A DNA stretch of 64,000 bases, taken from positions 359,681 through 423,680 of the forward strand of contig JAAWDX010000003.1 in assembly GCA_022794035.1 (NCBI GenBank). Direction: 5' to 3'. Both the position numbers and the translations under genes were made by a program. Numbering within the stretch: the first letter of the stretch is position 1; the number at the start of each line of letters is the position of its first letter. Source of the DNA: Lachnospiraceae bacterium (GTDB lineage Bacteria > Bacillota > Clostridia > Lachnospirales > Bianqueaceae). The notes beneath the pieces were generated by a model, which was given only the letters and a program-made list of their open reading frames with translations, searched no databases and was not told the DNA's origin. Of this stretch, positions 39,424 to 47,471 are shown piece after piece.

Positions 39424-40486
39424 CATAAGCAAGGGCAAAAGCATCGATATCCGCATAACGCCGCACTTGGATATCTGCTTTTTTGTATTCGCTCAAATAT
39501 TCATTTAGCATATCATCATACGCCTTTGCCGTTTCATGCAAATCCTGTGCATTGTACGCTTTTAGGGCGTCATATCTGCTTATATCGGCTTCCTCACGGA
39601 TCTCTGAGAACATAGCATTGGAGCTGATTAAGCTCATAAAGGCAAGATGACGATTCTCCGTTTTGGCGGCAGCATACATTTTATTGCGCCAATTGGAATA
39701 CATCTCCTCATAGGTGCCCGTCAAGGCTTCTTTTGTTACGGGCTTTCTGGGAGGCATAAGCGATTCTTTTACACGCTGAAATACGGCCAGTGTTTCTCCC
39801 ATCAGGACAGATAAATGCTTTTGCACCGAGGCAGCAGAAGGGGCGGATATGATGGCTTCTATCCGGTCACAGATCCTTTCCGGCCGGTACTGCAATTGCT
39901 TTAGCTCGTCATAGGTGCGATTTACGCCATAGTGAAAATACTGCTTGTTCAGCATAGCAAGCGCATTTTCTATATAATAAATCGTCCTGCCTGCGCCATC
40001 TAATACTTCCGTCCTTTGCTGCGAGACCATAGCTGCTGTATAAGCATGCTCCGCCTCTTTTAACAGCGTCTCGGCTTTCAGATAGTCCTCTTCCGAGAAG
40101 GGAGCTGCCAGAATGGCCCTGGCCATTTGCCGCAGGGCGTCCAAACGGTTTCTGTGTTTTTCATCTGCGCAATAAACGATTTTGGCATCCATAAGCTTAG
40201 AGATATGAGGATGCTCATACCGGGCATCGCTTTCCAGACGCTCCCAGGTAGTACAGTAGATGTCATGTCCAACCTGCAGGTCATCCTGTATAAAAGCACA
40301 GGCTAACGGGCAGTCTCTGTCATCATTGACGAGAACGAGCAGATCCAAATCTGATTTTTCATAAAAATCTCCGCGCATAAAGGAGCCATTGATCCCGATC
40401 AAGGCGAGGGCATCCGGGCACAGATGATTGGCTTTTTTTATGATGGCTTCTATCATCTTTTGATTTCTTTTTTCTAACGGCAGCAT
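39404..40486 (-). CDS. Nucleotidyltransferase-domain protein
   Basis: 360 residues. The pol-beta type active site is GINGSFMRGDFYEKSDLDLL (about 32-51), with GS and DxD intact. The rest is helical: a middle section (KAETLLKEAEHAYTAAM) like the helical domain of aminoglycoside nucleotidyltransferases or HEPN-type partners, and a C-terminal section of about 110 residues without a name. The substrate is unknown. It stands alone between convergent and divergent neighbours. Confidence 0.75.
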   Translation of the reverse strand: MLPLEKRNQKMIEAIIKKANHLCPDALALIGINGSFMRGDFYEKSDLDLLVLVNDDRDCPLACAFIQDDLQVGHDIYCTTWERLESDARYEHPHISKLMDAKIVYCADEKHRNRLDALRQMARAILAAPFSEEDYLKAETLLKEAEHAYTAAMVSQQRTEVLDGAGRTIYYIENALAMLNKQYFHYGVNRTYDELKQLQYRPERICDRIEAIISAPSAASVQKHLSVLMGETLAVFQRVKESLMPPRKPVTKEALTGTYEEMYSNWRNKMYAAAKTENRHLAFMSLISSNAMFSEIREEADISRYDALKAYNAQDLHETAKAYDDMLNEYLSEYKKADIQVRRYADIDAFALAYEKAMDL

Positions 40487-40659
40487 TACAAAGTCTCCTA
40501 TCCTTTTTTGATGCTTTTAGTTTATCAGGAGTCAAAGACAGGGACAAGGGAAAGAATCGTTCAACAAAAAGTCACCAGCAAAATAAAGCAAAAAATTTTT
40601 ACAAAAATTCCCTTTCTTTATCATATGACAGCAGGTTTCGGCAAAATCTGCGCCGTATG

Positions 40660-40691
40660 TTGAAGACAAAAGGAGGCGCCGCCTTTATAAT
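40660..40691 (+). promoter_or_regulatory. Candidate promoter with dyad in a 20-base spacer
   Basis: TTGAAG (40660-40665) and TATAAT (40686-40691) are 20 bases apart. The spacer holds AAAGGAGGCGCCGCCTTT (40669-40686), palindromic in 8 of 9 pairs. Over-long spacers with a central dyad are typical of promoters activated by MerR-family regulators. No MerR gene is nearby. Confidence 0.4.
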
Positions 40692-40712
40692 AACAAAAAA
40701 AGGACCTATGAG

Positions 40713-41636
40713 ATGAAACCAATTACGTTTTATTATGGAAAGAAACCGTCTCTTCGCGGCAGGCAGATCCTCTTTGCATGCCTGCAGGCAGATACAATCA
40801 CGCAGCTGCATGCAAACTGGAAGCAAGAGGTGCTAAGCATATGCCCTAAGGATCAGGTGCTGCAGGGGGCCGCAGCGGAAAGCCCCCATTTTACCTGCTG
40901 GCTGGGCATGCATTTACGGCCAGTTTTAGATACGGATACATTGCAGCTGATGGATTATGATCTGCTTTTCATGTCCGCTATTGCAGGCGGATATGAGCGC
41001 AGAGCCCGGTATTTTTTTATGCTGGTGCTTTACAGTCTGGCTGAATACTGGAACCTTCAGCTCTATGCAAAAAATGGGATATTCTTGCAGGGAAAACTCT
41101 GTCAAACAGCGCGTCACTGCTGGACAGCAGGCTGCTCAGAGAGGGAAAGGCCTGGAGAGTCTTCACTGTGCCAGCGTGCGCTGGAAAGAGTTTTGGGCAT
41201 GTCGCAGAGAGGCGGGTTTCATAGAGGGCCGGATATCCGGCAGAGCTCCTGCTTCAGGCCAGACTGCTGCGACTGGCAGATGCTGTATCAGTGGGGGGCG
41301 AGGCTGCCGCAGGAGGAGCCGTGGATTCGTCAGGTGGAGAGGATTGGCCAGAAACAGAAATGTGAATCCGCAAGAAGCATAGCATGGATATGCATATTGG
41401 TGATGTTTTTTCGCGAAGAGGGCATAGCTGAATGGGTAAGAGAGGGAAAGAAAAAGGCTGTGTTTGAAATTCAAAAACCCGGCATAAGATGGCGCTTTGA
41501 GGTTGAAAGAGTGATTGACGGAGAAAAAAAAGCGTGCTATAGTAACAAAAGGTTAGCAGAAAGGAAGCGAAGAGATGATTGCAAAAAAAATGAAAGATTT
41601 GGTGCTGAATGGGTCAACGATTCGGGCGATGTTTGA
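40713..41636 (+). CDS. Unidentified ORF, possibly degraded or frameshifted
   Basis: 307 codons from ATG 40713 with AAAGGA upstream. The first ~130 residues look like a folded protein (RGRQILFACLQADTITQLH, MDYDLLFMSAIAGGY, YFFMLVLYSLAEYWN). From about 130 to 200 the reading is unusually rich in Cys, Trp, His and Arg, while the other frames are also open there, so a frameshift is possible. The 3' end contains the aminotransferase promoter and overlaps that gene by 62 bases. I do not recognise the family. Confidence 0.4.
   Translation: MKPITFYYGKKPSLRGRQILFACLQADTITQLHANWKQEVLSICPKDQVLQGAAAESPHFTCWLGMHLRPVLDTDTLQLMDYDLLFMSAIAGGYERRARYFFMLVLYSLAEYWNLQLYAKNGIFLQGKLCQTARHCWTAGCSERERPGESSLCQRALERVLGMSQRGGFHRGPDIRQSSCFRPDCCDWQMLYQWGARLPQEEPWIRQVERIGQKQKCESARSIAWICILVMFFREEGIAEWVREGKKKAVFEIQKPGIRWRFEVERVIDGEKKACYSNKRLAERKRRDDCKKNERFGAEWVNDSGDV
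41515..41543 (+). promoter_or_regulatory. Promoter of the aminotransferase
   Basis: TTGACG (41515-41520), 17 bases, TATAGT (41538-41543), inside the 3' end of the preceding ORF. Confidence 0.7.
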
Positions 41637-42792
41637 AGAAGGAAAAAAGATGGCCGAGCAGTATGGAAAGGAAAATGTCTATGATTTTTCGCTTGGCAAC
41701 CCCAATACGCCGCCGCCAGAATCCGTCAAAAAAGCAGCTCTTGCTATTTTGCAGGAAGAAGAGCCAATTCGTCTGCATGGCTATATGAGCAATGCAGGCT
41801 ATGAGGATGTGCGGGACCGTTTGGCCGAGAGTCTCAATCGGCGGCATCAGATGCAGTATACAAGGGATAATTTAGTTTTAACGGTAGGAGCCGCCGGTGC
41901 GCTGAATGTTGCCCTTAAAACCATCATAGAGCCGGAGGATGAGGTGGTTTTGCTGGCGCCGTTTTTTGGAGAGTATATTCATTATGTGCAGAATTTTCAG
42001 GGAGTTCCCGTTATTGTTCCGCCGGATATCCCTAATTTTTCAATCAATTTTGAGGCTCTAGAGGCTAAGCTAAGTCAGAAGACAAAGGCGCTGATTCTCA
42101 ATACCCCCAACAACCCGACAGGTGTGATTTATTCAGAAAAAGAGATTCAGCAGCTGGCTGAGCTGCTGAGAAAAAAACAAAAAGAATACGGCCATGCCAT
42201 TTATCTGATTTCCGATGAACCATACCGGGAAATCGTGTTTGGCGGTCAGACCGTACCCTATTTGCCAAAGTTTTATGAAAATACATTTGTGGGATATTCG
42301 TATAGTAAGTCGCTTTCTTTGCCGGGAGAAAGAATCGGTTATCTGGTGATTCATCAGGAGATGGAAGAGGCGGAGGAAACGATGCAGGCCGCATCGGTTG
42401 CCAATCGGATTCTGGGCTTTGTGAATGCCCCCTCTTTGATGCAGCGCGTGATTGGTATGTGCGCAGAAGAGGTTTCGGATATGACCGTATATCAGGAAAA
42501 TAAAGAGATTTTATATCGGGAGCTGACAGCCATGGGATTTGAGATGAGCGAGCCGCAGGGCGCCTTTTATATGTTTCCCAAATCTCCGATTGCGGATGAA
42601 AAGGTTTTTTGTCAGGCAGCCAAACGGTATCGGATCCTGCTCGTGCCAGGCAGTACCTTCGCGTGTCCCGGCTATTTCCGTTTAGCTTTCTGTGTTTCTA
42701 AGGAAACCGTGCTTAATTCTCTGGAAGGCTTTCGTCAGCTGGCGAAGGAGTTTGGTCTTGGCGGGCAGGGCGGCCCAAAAGCCGGCCTGTAA
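41575..42792 (+). CDS. PLP-dependent aminotransferase, class I/II
   Basis: 405 residues, fold type I. NTPNNPTGVIYS and ISDEPYREIVF line the cofactor, and the PLP lysine is in SYSKSLSLPGERIGYL. The N-terminus MIAKKMKDLVLNGSTIRAMFEEG is typical of a clostridial aspartate/aromatic-type aminotransferase subgroup. The substrate is not clear. Its last 80 bases overlap the 3' end of the opposite-strand carboxypeptidase. Confidence 0.9.
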   Translation: MIAKKMKDLVLNGSTIRAMFEEGKKMAEQYGKENVYDFSLGNPNTPPPESVKKAALAILQEEEPIRLHGYMSNAGYEDVRDRLAESLNRRHQMQYTRDNLVLTVGAAGALNVALKTIIEPEDEVVLLAPFFGEYIHYVQNFQGVPVIVPPDIPNFSINFEALEAKLSQKTKALILNTPNNPTGVIYSEKEIQQLAELLRKKQKEYGHAIYLISDEPYREIVFGGQTVPYLPKFYENTFVGYSYSKSLSLPGERIGYLVIHQEMEEAEETMQAASVANRILGFVNAPSLMQRVIGMCAEEVSDMTVYQENKEILYRELTAMGFEMSEPQGAFYMFPKSPIADEKVFCQAAKRYRILLVPGSTFACPGYFRLAFCVSKETVLNSLEGFRQLAKEFGLGGQGGPKAGL

Positions 42793-44008
42793 GCTGAGAC
42801 AAGATCTGGATGAAGCCGGCACGCTCAGCATCACAGCCTGCGACAAGAGGAAGACGGGCAATTTCCTGCGATTCAGAGCGATAAATAATCTCGCCGATCG
42901 GATCTCCTGCTTTGACTGGCAGGGAAACGGGCTCCGCATAGACAATTTCCGTTTGCAGGGAGGAAGGGTCAAGGGACTGTCCTTTATTGGTCAGAACGCC
43001 GACATTGCCCTGAATGAGTACGGGAAGCTGCTGTATGTTGCTGCCGCTTATGGTAAGCGTATCGGCCTGGGTGCCATCGGTTTCCAGATTTAAAAAGCCA
43101 TAATTGCCAAAGCCGTAATTGAGCAGAGCTGTAACCTCACTGGTGCGGATCTCTTTGGTTTCCGCCCCCATGATGACGGCGATCAGGCTTAGGTCGCCGC
43201 GGGTTGCCGTGCCGGAAAGAGAATATTTTGCCAGGCGGGTAAAGCCGGTTTTGAGACCTGTCATACCCTCATAGCTCTGAATCATTTTATTAGTATTGGC
43301 CATATCCGTTTCGCCGGGGCCACTTCTCCAGACATGGGGCATCATTTCATGCCAGGTGGTTGTATATTCGGTGACTTCAGGAAAATGATTCAGAAGCTCA
43401 CGAGACATCAGCGCAATATCATGCGCGCTGGTGACATGGCCGTCTGCATCCAGGCCGCAGGGGTTGACAAAATGGGTATCGTTCATGCCAAGCTCCTGGG
43501 CGCGCTGGTTCATGAGCGCAACGAAGCCCTCTTGGCTGCCGCCGATATATTCAGCAGTTGCGATGGCGGCATCATTGCCAGAGGCAATGCACATGCCCTT
43601 GATGAGGTTTTTTAAGGCGATTTGTTCACCGCTCTCTAAAAGAATGGTAGAGCCTCCATAGCCGGCGGCATTGTCGCTGACGGTGACCATGTCGTCCATG
43701 GTAGCTTTTCCATCCCGTACAGCTTCATAAGCCAATAAAATTGTCATGATTTTAGTCACACTGGCCGGGCGTAGCTGTTTATGGCTGCCCTGTTCATAGA
43801 GAATCTGTCCGGTCCGCGTCTCCATTAAAATGGCACCGGGCGAAGTGATACCCAGGGAGGCAGCCGCCGGGTCAGAGTCGGAAGCAGTATCAGTTTCAGT
43901 TTCTTCGGCAGCAGCCTCGATAGTGCCCTCTGGTAAAAAGGGAATCGGTAAAAAAATGTAGCTAAGCCAAAATGCGGCTATTAAAACAAATGCGATCGTT
44001 TTTCTCAT
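42713..44008 (-). CDS. D-alanyl-D-alanine carboxypeptidase (S11)
   Basis: 431 residues from ATG 44008; a TTG two codons earlier is closer to GGAGG and possible. Signal anchor at 4-22. Active motifs are SVTK (83-86), SGN in CIASGNDAA, and KTG in GLKTGFT. The C-terminal PBP5-like domain is followed by a basic tail without a clear anchor. It trims pentapeptides outside the membrane. Confidence 0.92.
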   Translation of the reverse strand: MRKTIAFVLIAAFWLSYIFLPIPFLPEGTIEAAAEETETDTASDSDPAAASLGITSPGAILMETRTGQILYEQGSHKQLRPASVTKIMTILLAYEAVRDGKATMDDMVTVSDNAAGYGGSTILLESGEQIALKNLIKGMCIASGNDAAIATAEYIGGSQEGFVALMNQRAQELGMNDTHFVNPCGLDADGHVTSAHDIALMSRELLNHFPEVTEYTTTWHEMMPHVWRSGPGETDMANTNKMIQSYEGMTGLKTGFTRLAKYSLSGTATRGDLSLIAVIMGAETKEIRTSEVTALLNYGFGNYGFLNLETDGTQADTLTISGSNIQQLPVLIQGNVGVLTNKGQSLDPSSLQTEIVYAEPVSLPVKAGDPIGEIIYRSESQEIARLPLVAGCDAERAGFIQILSQLTGRLLGRPARQDQTPSPADESLPEN

Positions 44009-44133
44009 GATCAATGAAACCTCCGTCTTTATGTTAGAATGACTCTTTAACTTAAGTATAAGAGAGGAAAAGAGGAATTATGCTAATGTTTCAAAAGTGG
44101 AGCAAATCAATTCGATAAGGAGACAGTAAAGCA

Positions 44134-45216
44134 ATGAAGATTAAAGAAATACAAATCGGAGAGGTGCAGATTCCATTGGTAACGCCGTTTCGTACGGCGC
44201 TGCGTACAGTCGAGGCCGTGGATGATATTCTGATACGGGTGATCGGCGATAATGGTATGGAAGGATTCGGAGAGGCGCCGCCGACTGCCGTGATTACCGG
44301 CGACACCAAGGGCTCCATCCGTACAGCTGTGCAGGAGTTTATTGCGCCGGCGCTCATTGGCATGGAAATAGAGGATATGGACGGTATCATGAAAAAGCTG
44401 CATGGTTGCATTTTGAAAAATACTTCTGCAAAAGCGGCCGTGGATATGGCCCTGTATGATTTGTATGCGAAGAATCTGGGCCAGCCGCTTTACAAGGTGC
44501 TGGGCGGTCACAGTGCCAAAGTAGAGACGGATTTGACGATTAGCGTAGGACCTGTTGAAACAATGGTGGATGACAGCCTGAAAGCGGCAAAGCAGGGTTT
44601 TCGGATTTTAAAGATTAAGGTTGGCAAGGAAGGACTGGCGGATGTAGAACGGATCCGCGCGATTCGTGAGGCGGTCGGAAAGGATATTCAGCTGAGAGTA
44701 GATGCCAATCAGGGGTGGAGCGCCAAAGAGGCTGTGCGCATCATCAGTGCGCTGGAGGATCTGGATTTGAATATTGATCTGGTAGAGCAGCCGGTAGGGG
44801 CACATGATCTTGCGGGCATGCAGTATGTGACGCAGCATGTGGCAACGCCGATCTTGGCAGACGAAAGTGTCTTTTGTGCAGAGGATGCAATCCGCATTAT
44901 CCAGATGGGAGCGGCGGATTTGATCAATATTAAGCTCATGAAGACCGGCGGTATTTATGAGGCTCTGAAAATTTGCGGCATTGCCGAAATATACGGAGTG
45001 GAGTGCATGATGGGCTGTATGCTGGAGAGCAAATTGGCAGTAAGTGCCGGCGCGCATCTGGCGGGAGCAAAAGGAATTATTACTCGGGCCGATCTGGACG
45101 GCCCGGGGCTGTGCCGGATAGATCCCTATGAGGGAGGGCCGCAGTATCAGGCTAATTGGATCTATTTAAATGAAACGCCGGGGCTTGGCATCACGAAGGT
45201 GCCCTGCTTTGCATGA
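44134..45216 (+). CDS. ykfB: L-Ala-D/L-Glu dipeptide epimerase
   Basis: 360 residues, enolase superfamily. The catalytic KxK is in LKIKVG. Metal ligands are in VDANQGW, EQPV and ADES, and the second lysine is in NIKLMKTGG. The specificity loop ITGDTKGSI near the N-terminus and MMGCMLES and DLDGP near the end match Ala-Glu epimerases. It recycles murein peptides. AAGGAGA lies upstream; the NlpC/P60 gene follows directly. Confidence 0.9.
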   Translation: MKIKEIQIGEVQIPLVTPFRTALRTVEAVDDILIRVIGDNGMEGFGEAPPTAVITGDTKGSIRTAVQEFIAPALIGMEIEDMDGIMKKLHGCILKNTSAKAAVDMALYDLYAKNLGQPLYKVLGGHSAKVETDLTISVGPVETMVDDSLKAAKQGFRILKIKVGKEGLADVERIRAIREAVGKDIQLRVDANQGWSAKEAVRIISALEDLDLNIDLVEQPVGAHDLAGMQYVTQHVATPILADESVFCAEDAIRIIQMGAADLINIKLMKTGGIYEALKICGIAEIYGVECMMGCMLESKLAVSAGAHLAGAKGIITRADLDGPGLCRIDPYEGGPQYQANWIYLNETPGLGITKVPCFA

Positions 45217-45227
45217 TGGAGAAGAGA

Positions 45228-46064
45228 ATGAAAACAGGAATAATTCAAGTGGGTATCGCACCGCTTTATGCAGAGCCAAAGGAGCAGCAGGTGCTGATTG
45301 ACGAAGGCTTGTACGGTATGGAGGCAGAGATTTTAGAGCAGGAGGGAAGCTTCTGCAGGGTGCGGATGGAGTATCGGTATGAGGGATATATTCACAAAGA
45401 GCATATCCGAGAAGGAGGATGGCCGGCCGGTGAAAGGCTGAGGGTTTTGAAAAACCAGATTGACGTGATGAACAAACCTGAAGTGGATAGCATATGCCTA
45501 GCAACCATGCCCCGCGGCAGTGTGCTGCAGAAAGGAAGGCAGCCGGCGCCTGAGGGATGGATCTCTGTGCGTCTGGCAAACGGAGCAGAAGGATATACCA
45601 AAAAGAGTTTTCTGCATGCCTATCAGCCATTATCCTTTGAGAAGCCGGCGGCAGAGGAGGAGCTGCTGCGGCAGCGCTTAGTCGACGCGGCAAAAGCTTA
45701 TGAAGGGACGGCATACAGATGGGGAGGAAAATCTCCGCAGGGAATTGATTGTTCAGGTCTTTGCAGTATGGCTTATCTGCTTAATGGAATCGTGATTTAT
45801 CGGGATGCCGCCATTAAAGACGGGTTTCCCATTCACCGCATTGCCAAGGAAGCGATGAAAAAAGGCGATCTGGTTCTGTTTAAAGGCCATGTGGCAATGT
45901 ATATCGGAGGACCCAGAAAGCTTTATATTCATAGTACGGCCAGAGCCGGCAGCGATGGAGTGGACTATAATAGCTTTGAACCGGGAGACTCCTTGTATCG
46001 TCAGGATTTGGCTGAAGGCATTTTGGAGGTAGGCAGTCTTTTCGGTGAGGAGCAGAAGGCATAA
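45228..46064 (+). CDS. NlpC/P60 gamma-D-glutamyl-L-diamino acid endopeptidase, YkfC-like
   Basis: 278 residues from ATG 45228 (GGAGAAG upstream); ATG 45213, overlapping the epimerase stop, is an alternative. Two SH3b-type domains (about 1-130) precede the NlpC/P60 domain with catalytic Cys in GIDCSGLC and His in GHVAMYIG. There is no signal peptide, so it acts on imported murein peptides, supplying the Ala-Glu dipeptide that the epimerase uses. Confidence 0.9.
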   Translation: MKTGIIQVGIAPLYAEPKEQQVLIDEGLYGMEAEILEQEGSFCRVRMEYRYEGYIHKEHIREGGWPAGERLRVLKNQIDVMNKPEVDSICLATMPRGSVLQKGRQPAPEGWISVRLANGAEGYTKKSFLHAYQPLSFEKPAAEEELLRQRLVDAAKAYEGTAYRWGGKSPQGIDCSGLCSMAYLLNGIVIYRDAAIKDGFPIHRIAKEAMKKGDLVLFKGHVAMYIGGPRKLYIHSTARAGSDGVDYNSFEPGDSLYRQDLAEGILEVGSLFGEEQKA

Positions 46065-46849
46065 TGGAAGGATTAAAGGTGCGCCTGCCGGTTTTTGAAG
46101 GGCCGCTTGAGCTTTTGCTGCATTTGATTGAAAAAAACAAACTGGATATTTATGATATCCCTGTGTTTGAGATTACGAAGCAGTATCTGGCCTATCTGAA
46201 GAGCTGGGATGAAATGAATATGGAGGTTGCCAGTGAATTTATCGTCATGGCGGCCACTTTAATCAGTATTAAGGCAAAGCGGTTGTTGCCGGCGGCACAG
46301 AAGCAGGAAGAAGAGGAAGAGGACGAAGAGGCGCTCCTGCTGAGAAGACTCCTACTGTATAAGCGGTATAAAGAAGGAGCTGCGCAGCTGGCAGCTCATC
46401 TGCGCAATGAGCATGAGCTCATTCTGACCAGAAAGCCGGAAACAATTCAGGGAAGCCGTCCTGTTCCGCCTGTGGCGGAGCTGCTGAAGGAAACAAGCCT
46501 GCAGCAGCTTTATACCTTATTTCAGCAGGCTATGCGCAGTAAAAGAGAGAGCTATGATACGGTGCGGGCGCATTTTCGTTCGGTGGAGAAGGAGACCTAT
46601 ACGGTTTCGGAAAAAATACAGGTGCTGCGTGAGACACTGGAGCTTTTTGAACAGGTGAGCTTTTATGAGCTTAAGGAAAAAAGCCGTTCCAAGAATGAGA
46701 CGATTACGTATTTTATGGCGATGCTGGAGCTGAGCCGGATGAATCAGGTAAAGCTGGATCAGCAAAGGCTGTTTGGAGATATCATTATGAAGCCAAAGAC
46801 GATGGAGGAGAGGGCGCATGGAGAAACGCTGCCTGGCGAAGGAGTATAG
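46064..46849 (+). CDS. scpA: Segregation and condensation protein A
   Basis: 261 residues. The kleisin N-terminus is VRLPVFEGPLELLLHLIEKNKLDIYDIP, followed by an acidic middle (EEEEEDEEALL) and a C-terminal winged helix (NETITYFMAMLELSRMNQVKL). It bridges the SMC heads. The ATG shares its A with the NlpC/P60 stop; coupling of cell-wall recycling with condensin genes is positional only. Confidence 0.94.
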   Translation: MEGLKVRLPVFEGPLELLLHLIEKNKLDIYDIPVFEITKQYLAYLKSWDEMNMEVASEFIVMAATLISIKAKRLLPAAQKQEEEEEDEEALLLRRLLLYKRYKEGAAQLAAHLRNEHELILTRKPETIQGSRPVPPVAELLKETSLQQLYTLFQQAMRSKRESYDTVRAHFRSVEKETYTVSEKIQVLRETLELFEQVSFYELKEKSRSKNETITYFMAMLELSRMNQVKLDQQRLFGDIIMKPKTMEERAHGETLPGEGV

Positions 46850-47417
46850 AGTGCTGGAGGCGCTGCTGTTTGCAGCCGGTGAGCCGGTGAGCCCGGCGGA
46901 TATGAGCAAGGTGCTGGGGCTTACGGAGCAGCAGTGCAGGAGAATGACGGAGCGTCTGGCGCTGCTCTATGAGAAGGAGCAGCGGGGCATGCAGATTTTG
47001 CAGGTGGAAAAGGCGTATCAGATGACGACAAGGCCGGCATATTATGATGACATTAAGGTCCTTTATCAGTCCGCTCAAAAGGTAAGGCTTACGGATACGC
47101 AGATGGAGACGCTGGCGATTATTGCCTATAAACAGCCGGTGACGAAACAGGAAATCGATGATATCCGCGGAGTGAAGAGTGATCATGTGGTGAATCGCCT
47201 GATGGAATTTGGTCTGGTGGAGGAAGCAGGGCGGTTAAAGGCGCCTGGGCGGCCGGCACTTTTTAAAACGTCAAATGAATTTCTGCGCAGCTTTGGGCTG
47301 ACCAGCATTCAGGAGATGCCGAAACTGGAAGAGGAAATACCGCCTGTAAAAGAAGAGACGCCGCTTCCGGTACAGGAAACGCTTTCGATGGAGGATTCAG
47401 CGCCGGAGGAATCATAA
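46818..47417 (+). CDS. scpB: Segregation and condensation protein B
   Basis: 199 residues. ALLFAAGEPVS opens the family, with two winged helices (IIAYKQPVTKQEIDDIRGVK and RLKAPGRPALFKTSNEFL). A tail of about 40 acidic residues extends the end. It overlaps scpA by 32 bases, with GGAGG inside scpA. It completes the SMC-ScpAB condensin. Confidence 0.94.
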   Translation: MEKRCLAKEYRVLEALLFAAGEPVSPADMSKVLGLTEQQCRRMTERLALLYEKEQRGMQILQVEKAYQMTTRPAYYDDIKVLYQSAQKVRLTDTQMETLAIIAYKQPVTKQEIDDIRGVKSDHVVNRLMEFGLVEEAGRLKAPGRPALFKTSNEFLRSFGLTSIQEMPKLEEEIPPVKEETPLPVQETLSMEDSAPEES

Positions 47418-47423
47418 AAAAGG

Positions 47424-47469
47424 CCCTTTTGCCATATACAAACAGTAGACAAATGGCAGGAGGGTTTTT
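47424..47469 (+). terminator. Hairpin that is both terminator and RBS mask before dacF
   Basis: Left arm 47424-47435 pairs along 12 bases (two G-U) with 47453-47464 and is followed by TTTTT. The right arm contains GGAGGG, the ribosome binding site of dacF (ATG 47472). The structure can stop transcription after scpB or hide the dacF site. Confidence 0.65.
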
Positions 47470-47471
47470 GT

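Noticed and set aside
39404..40486. Second toxin-antitoxin locus
   Set aside because: The protein has nucleotidyltransferase motifs but no small partner gene beside it, so a toxin-antitoxin call is not supported.
40957..41382. 141-codon frame inside the unidentified ORF
   Set aside because: Arg/Gly/Cys-rich and without a ribosome binding site. It may carry part of a frameshifted gene, but I cannot support it as a separate gene.
47424..47469. Riboswitch before dacF
   Set aside because: Only one short hairpin is present and no aptamer-sized conserved structure, so terminator or RBS masking is the simpler reading.
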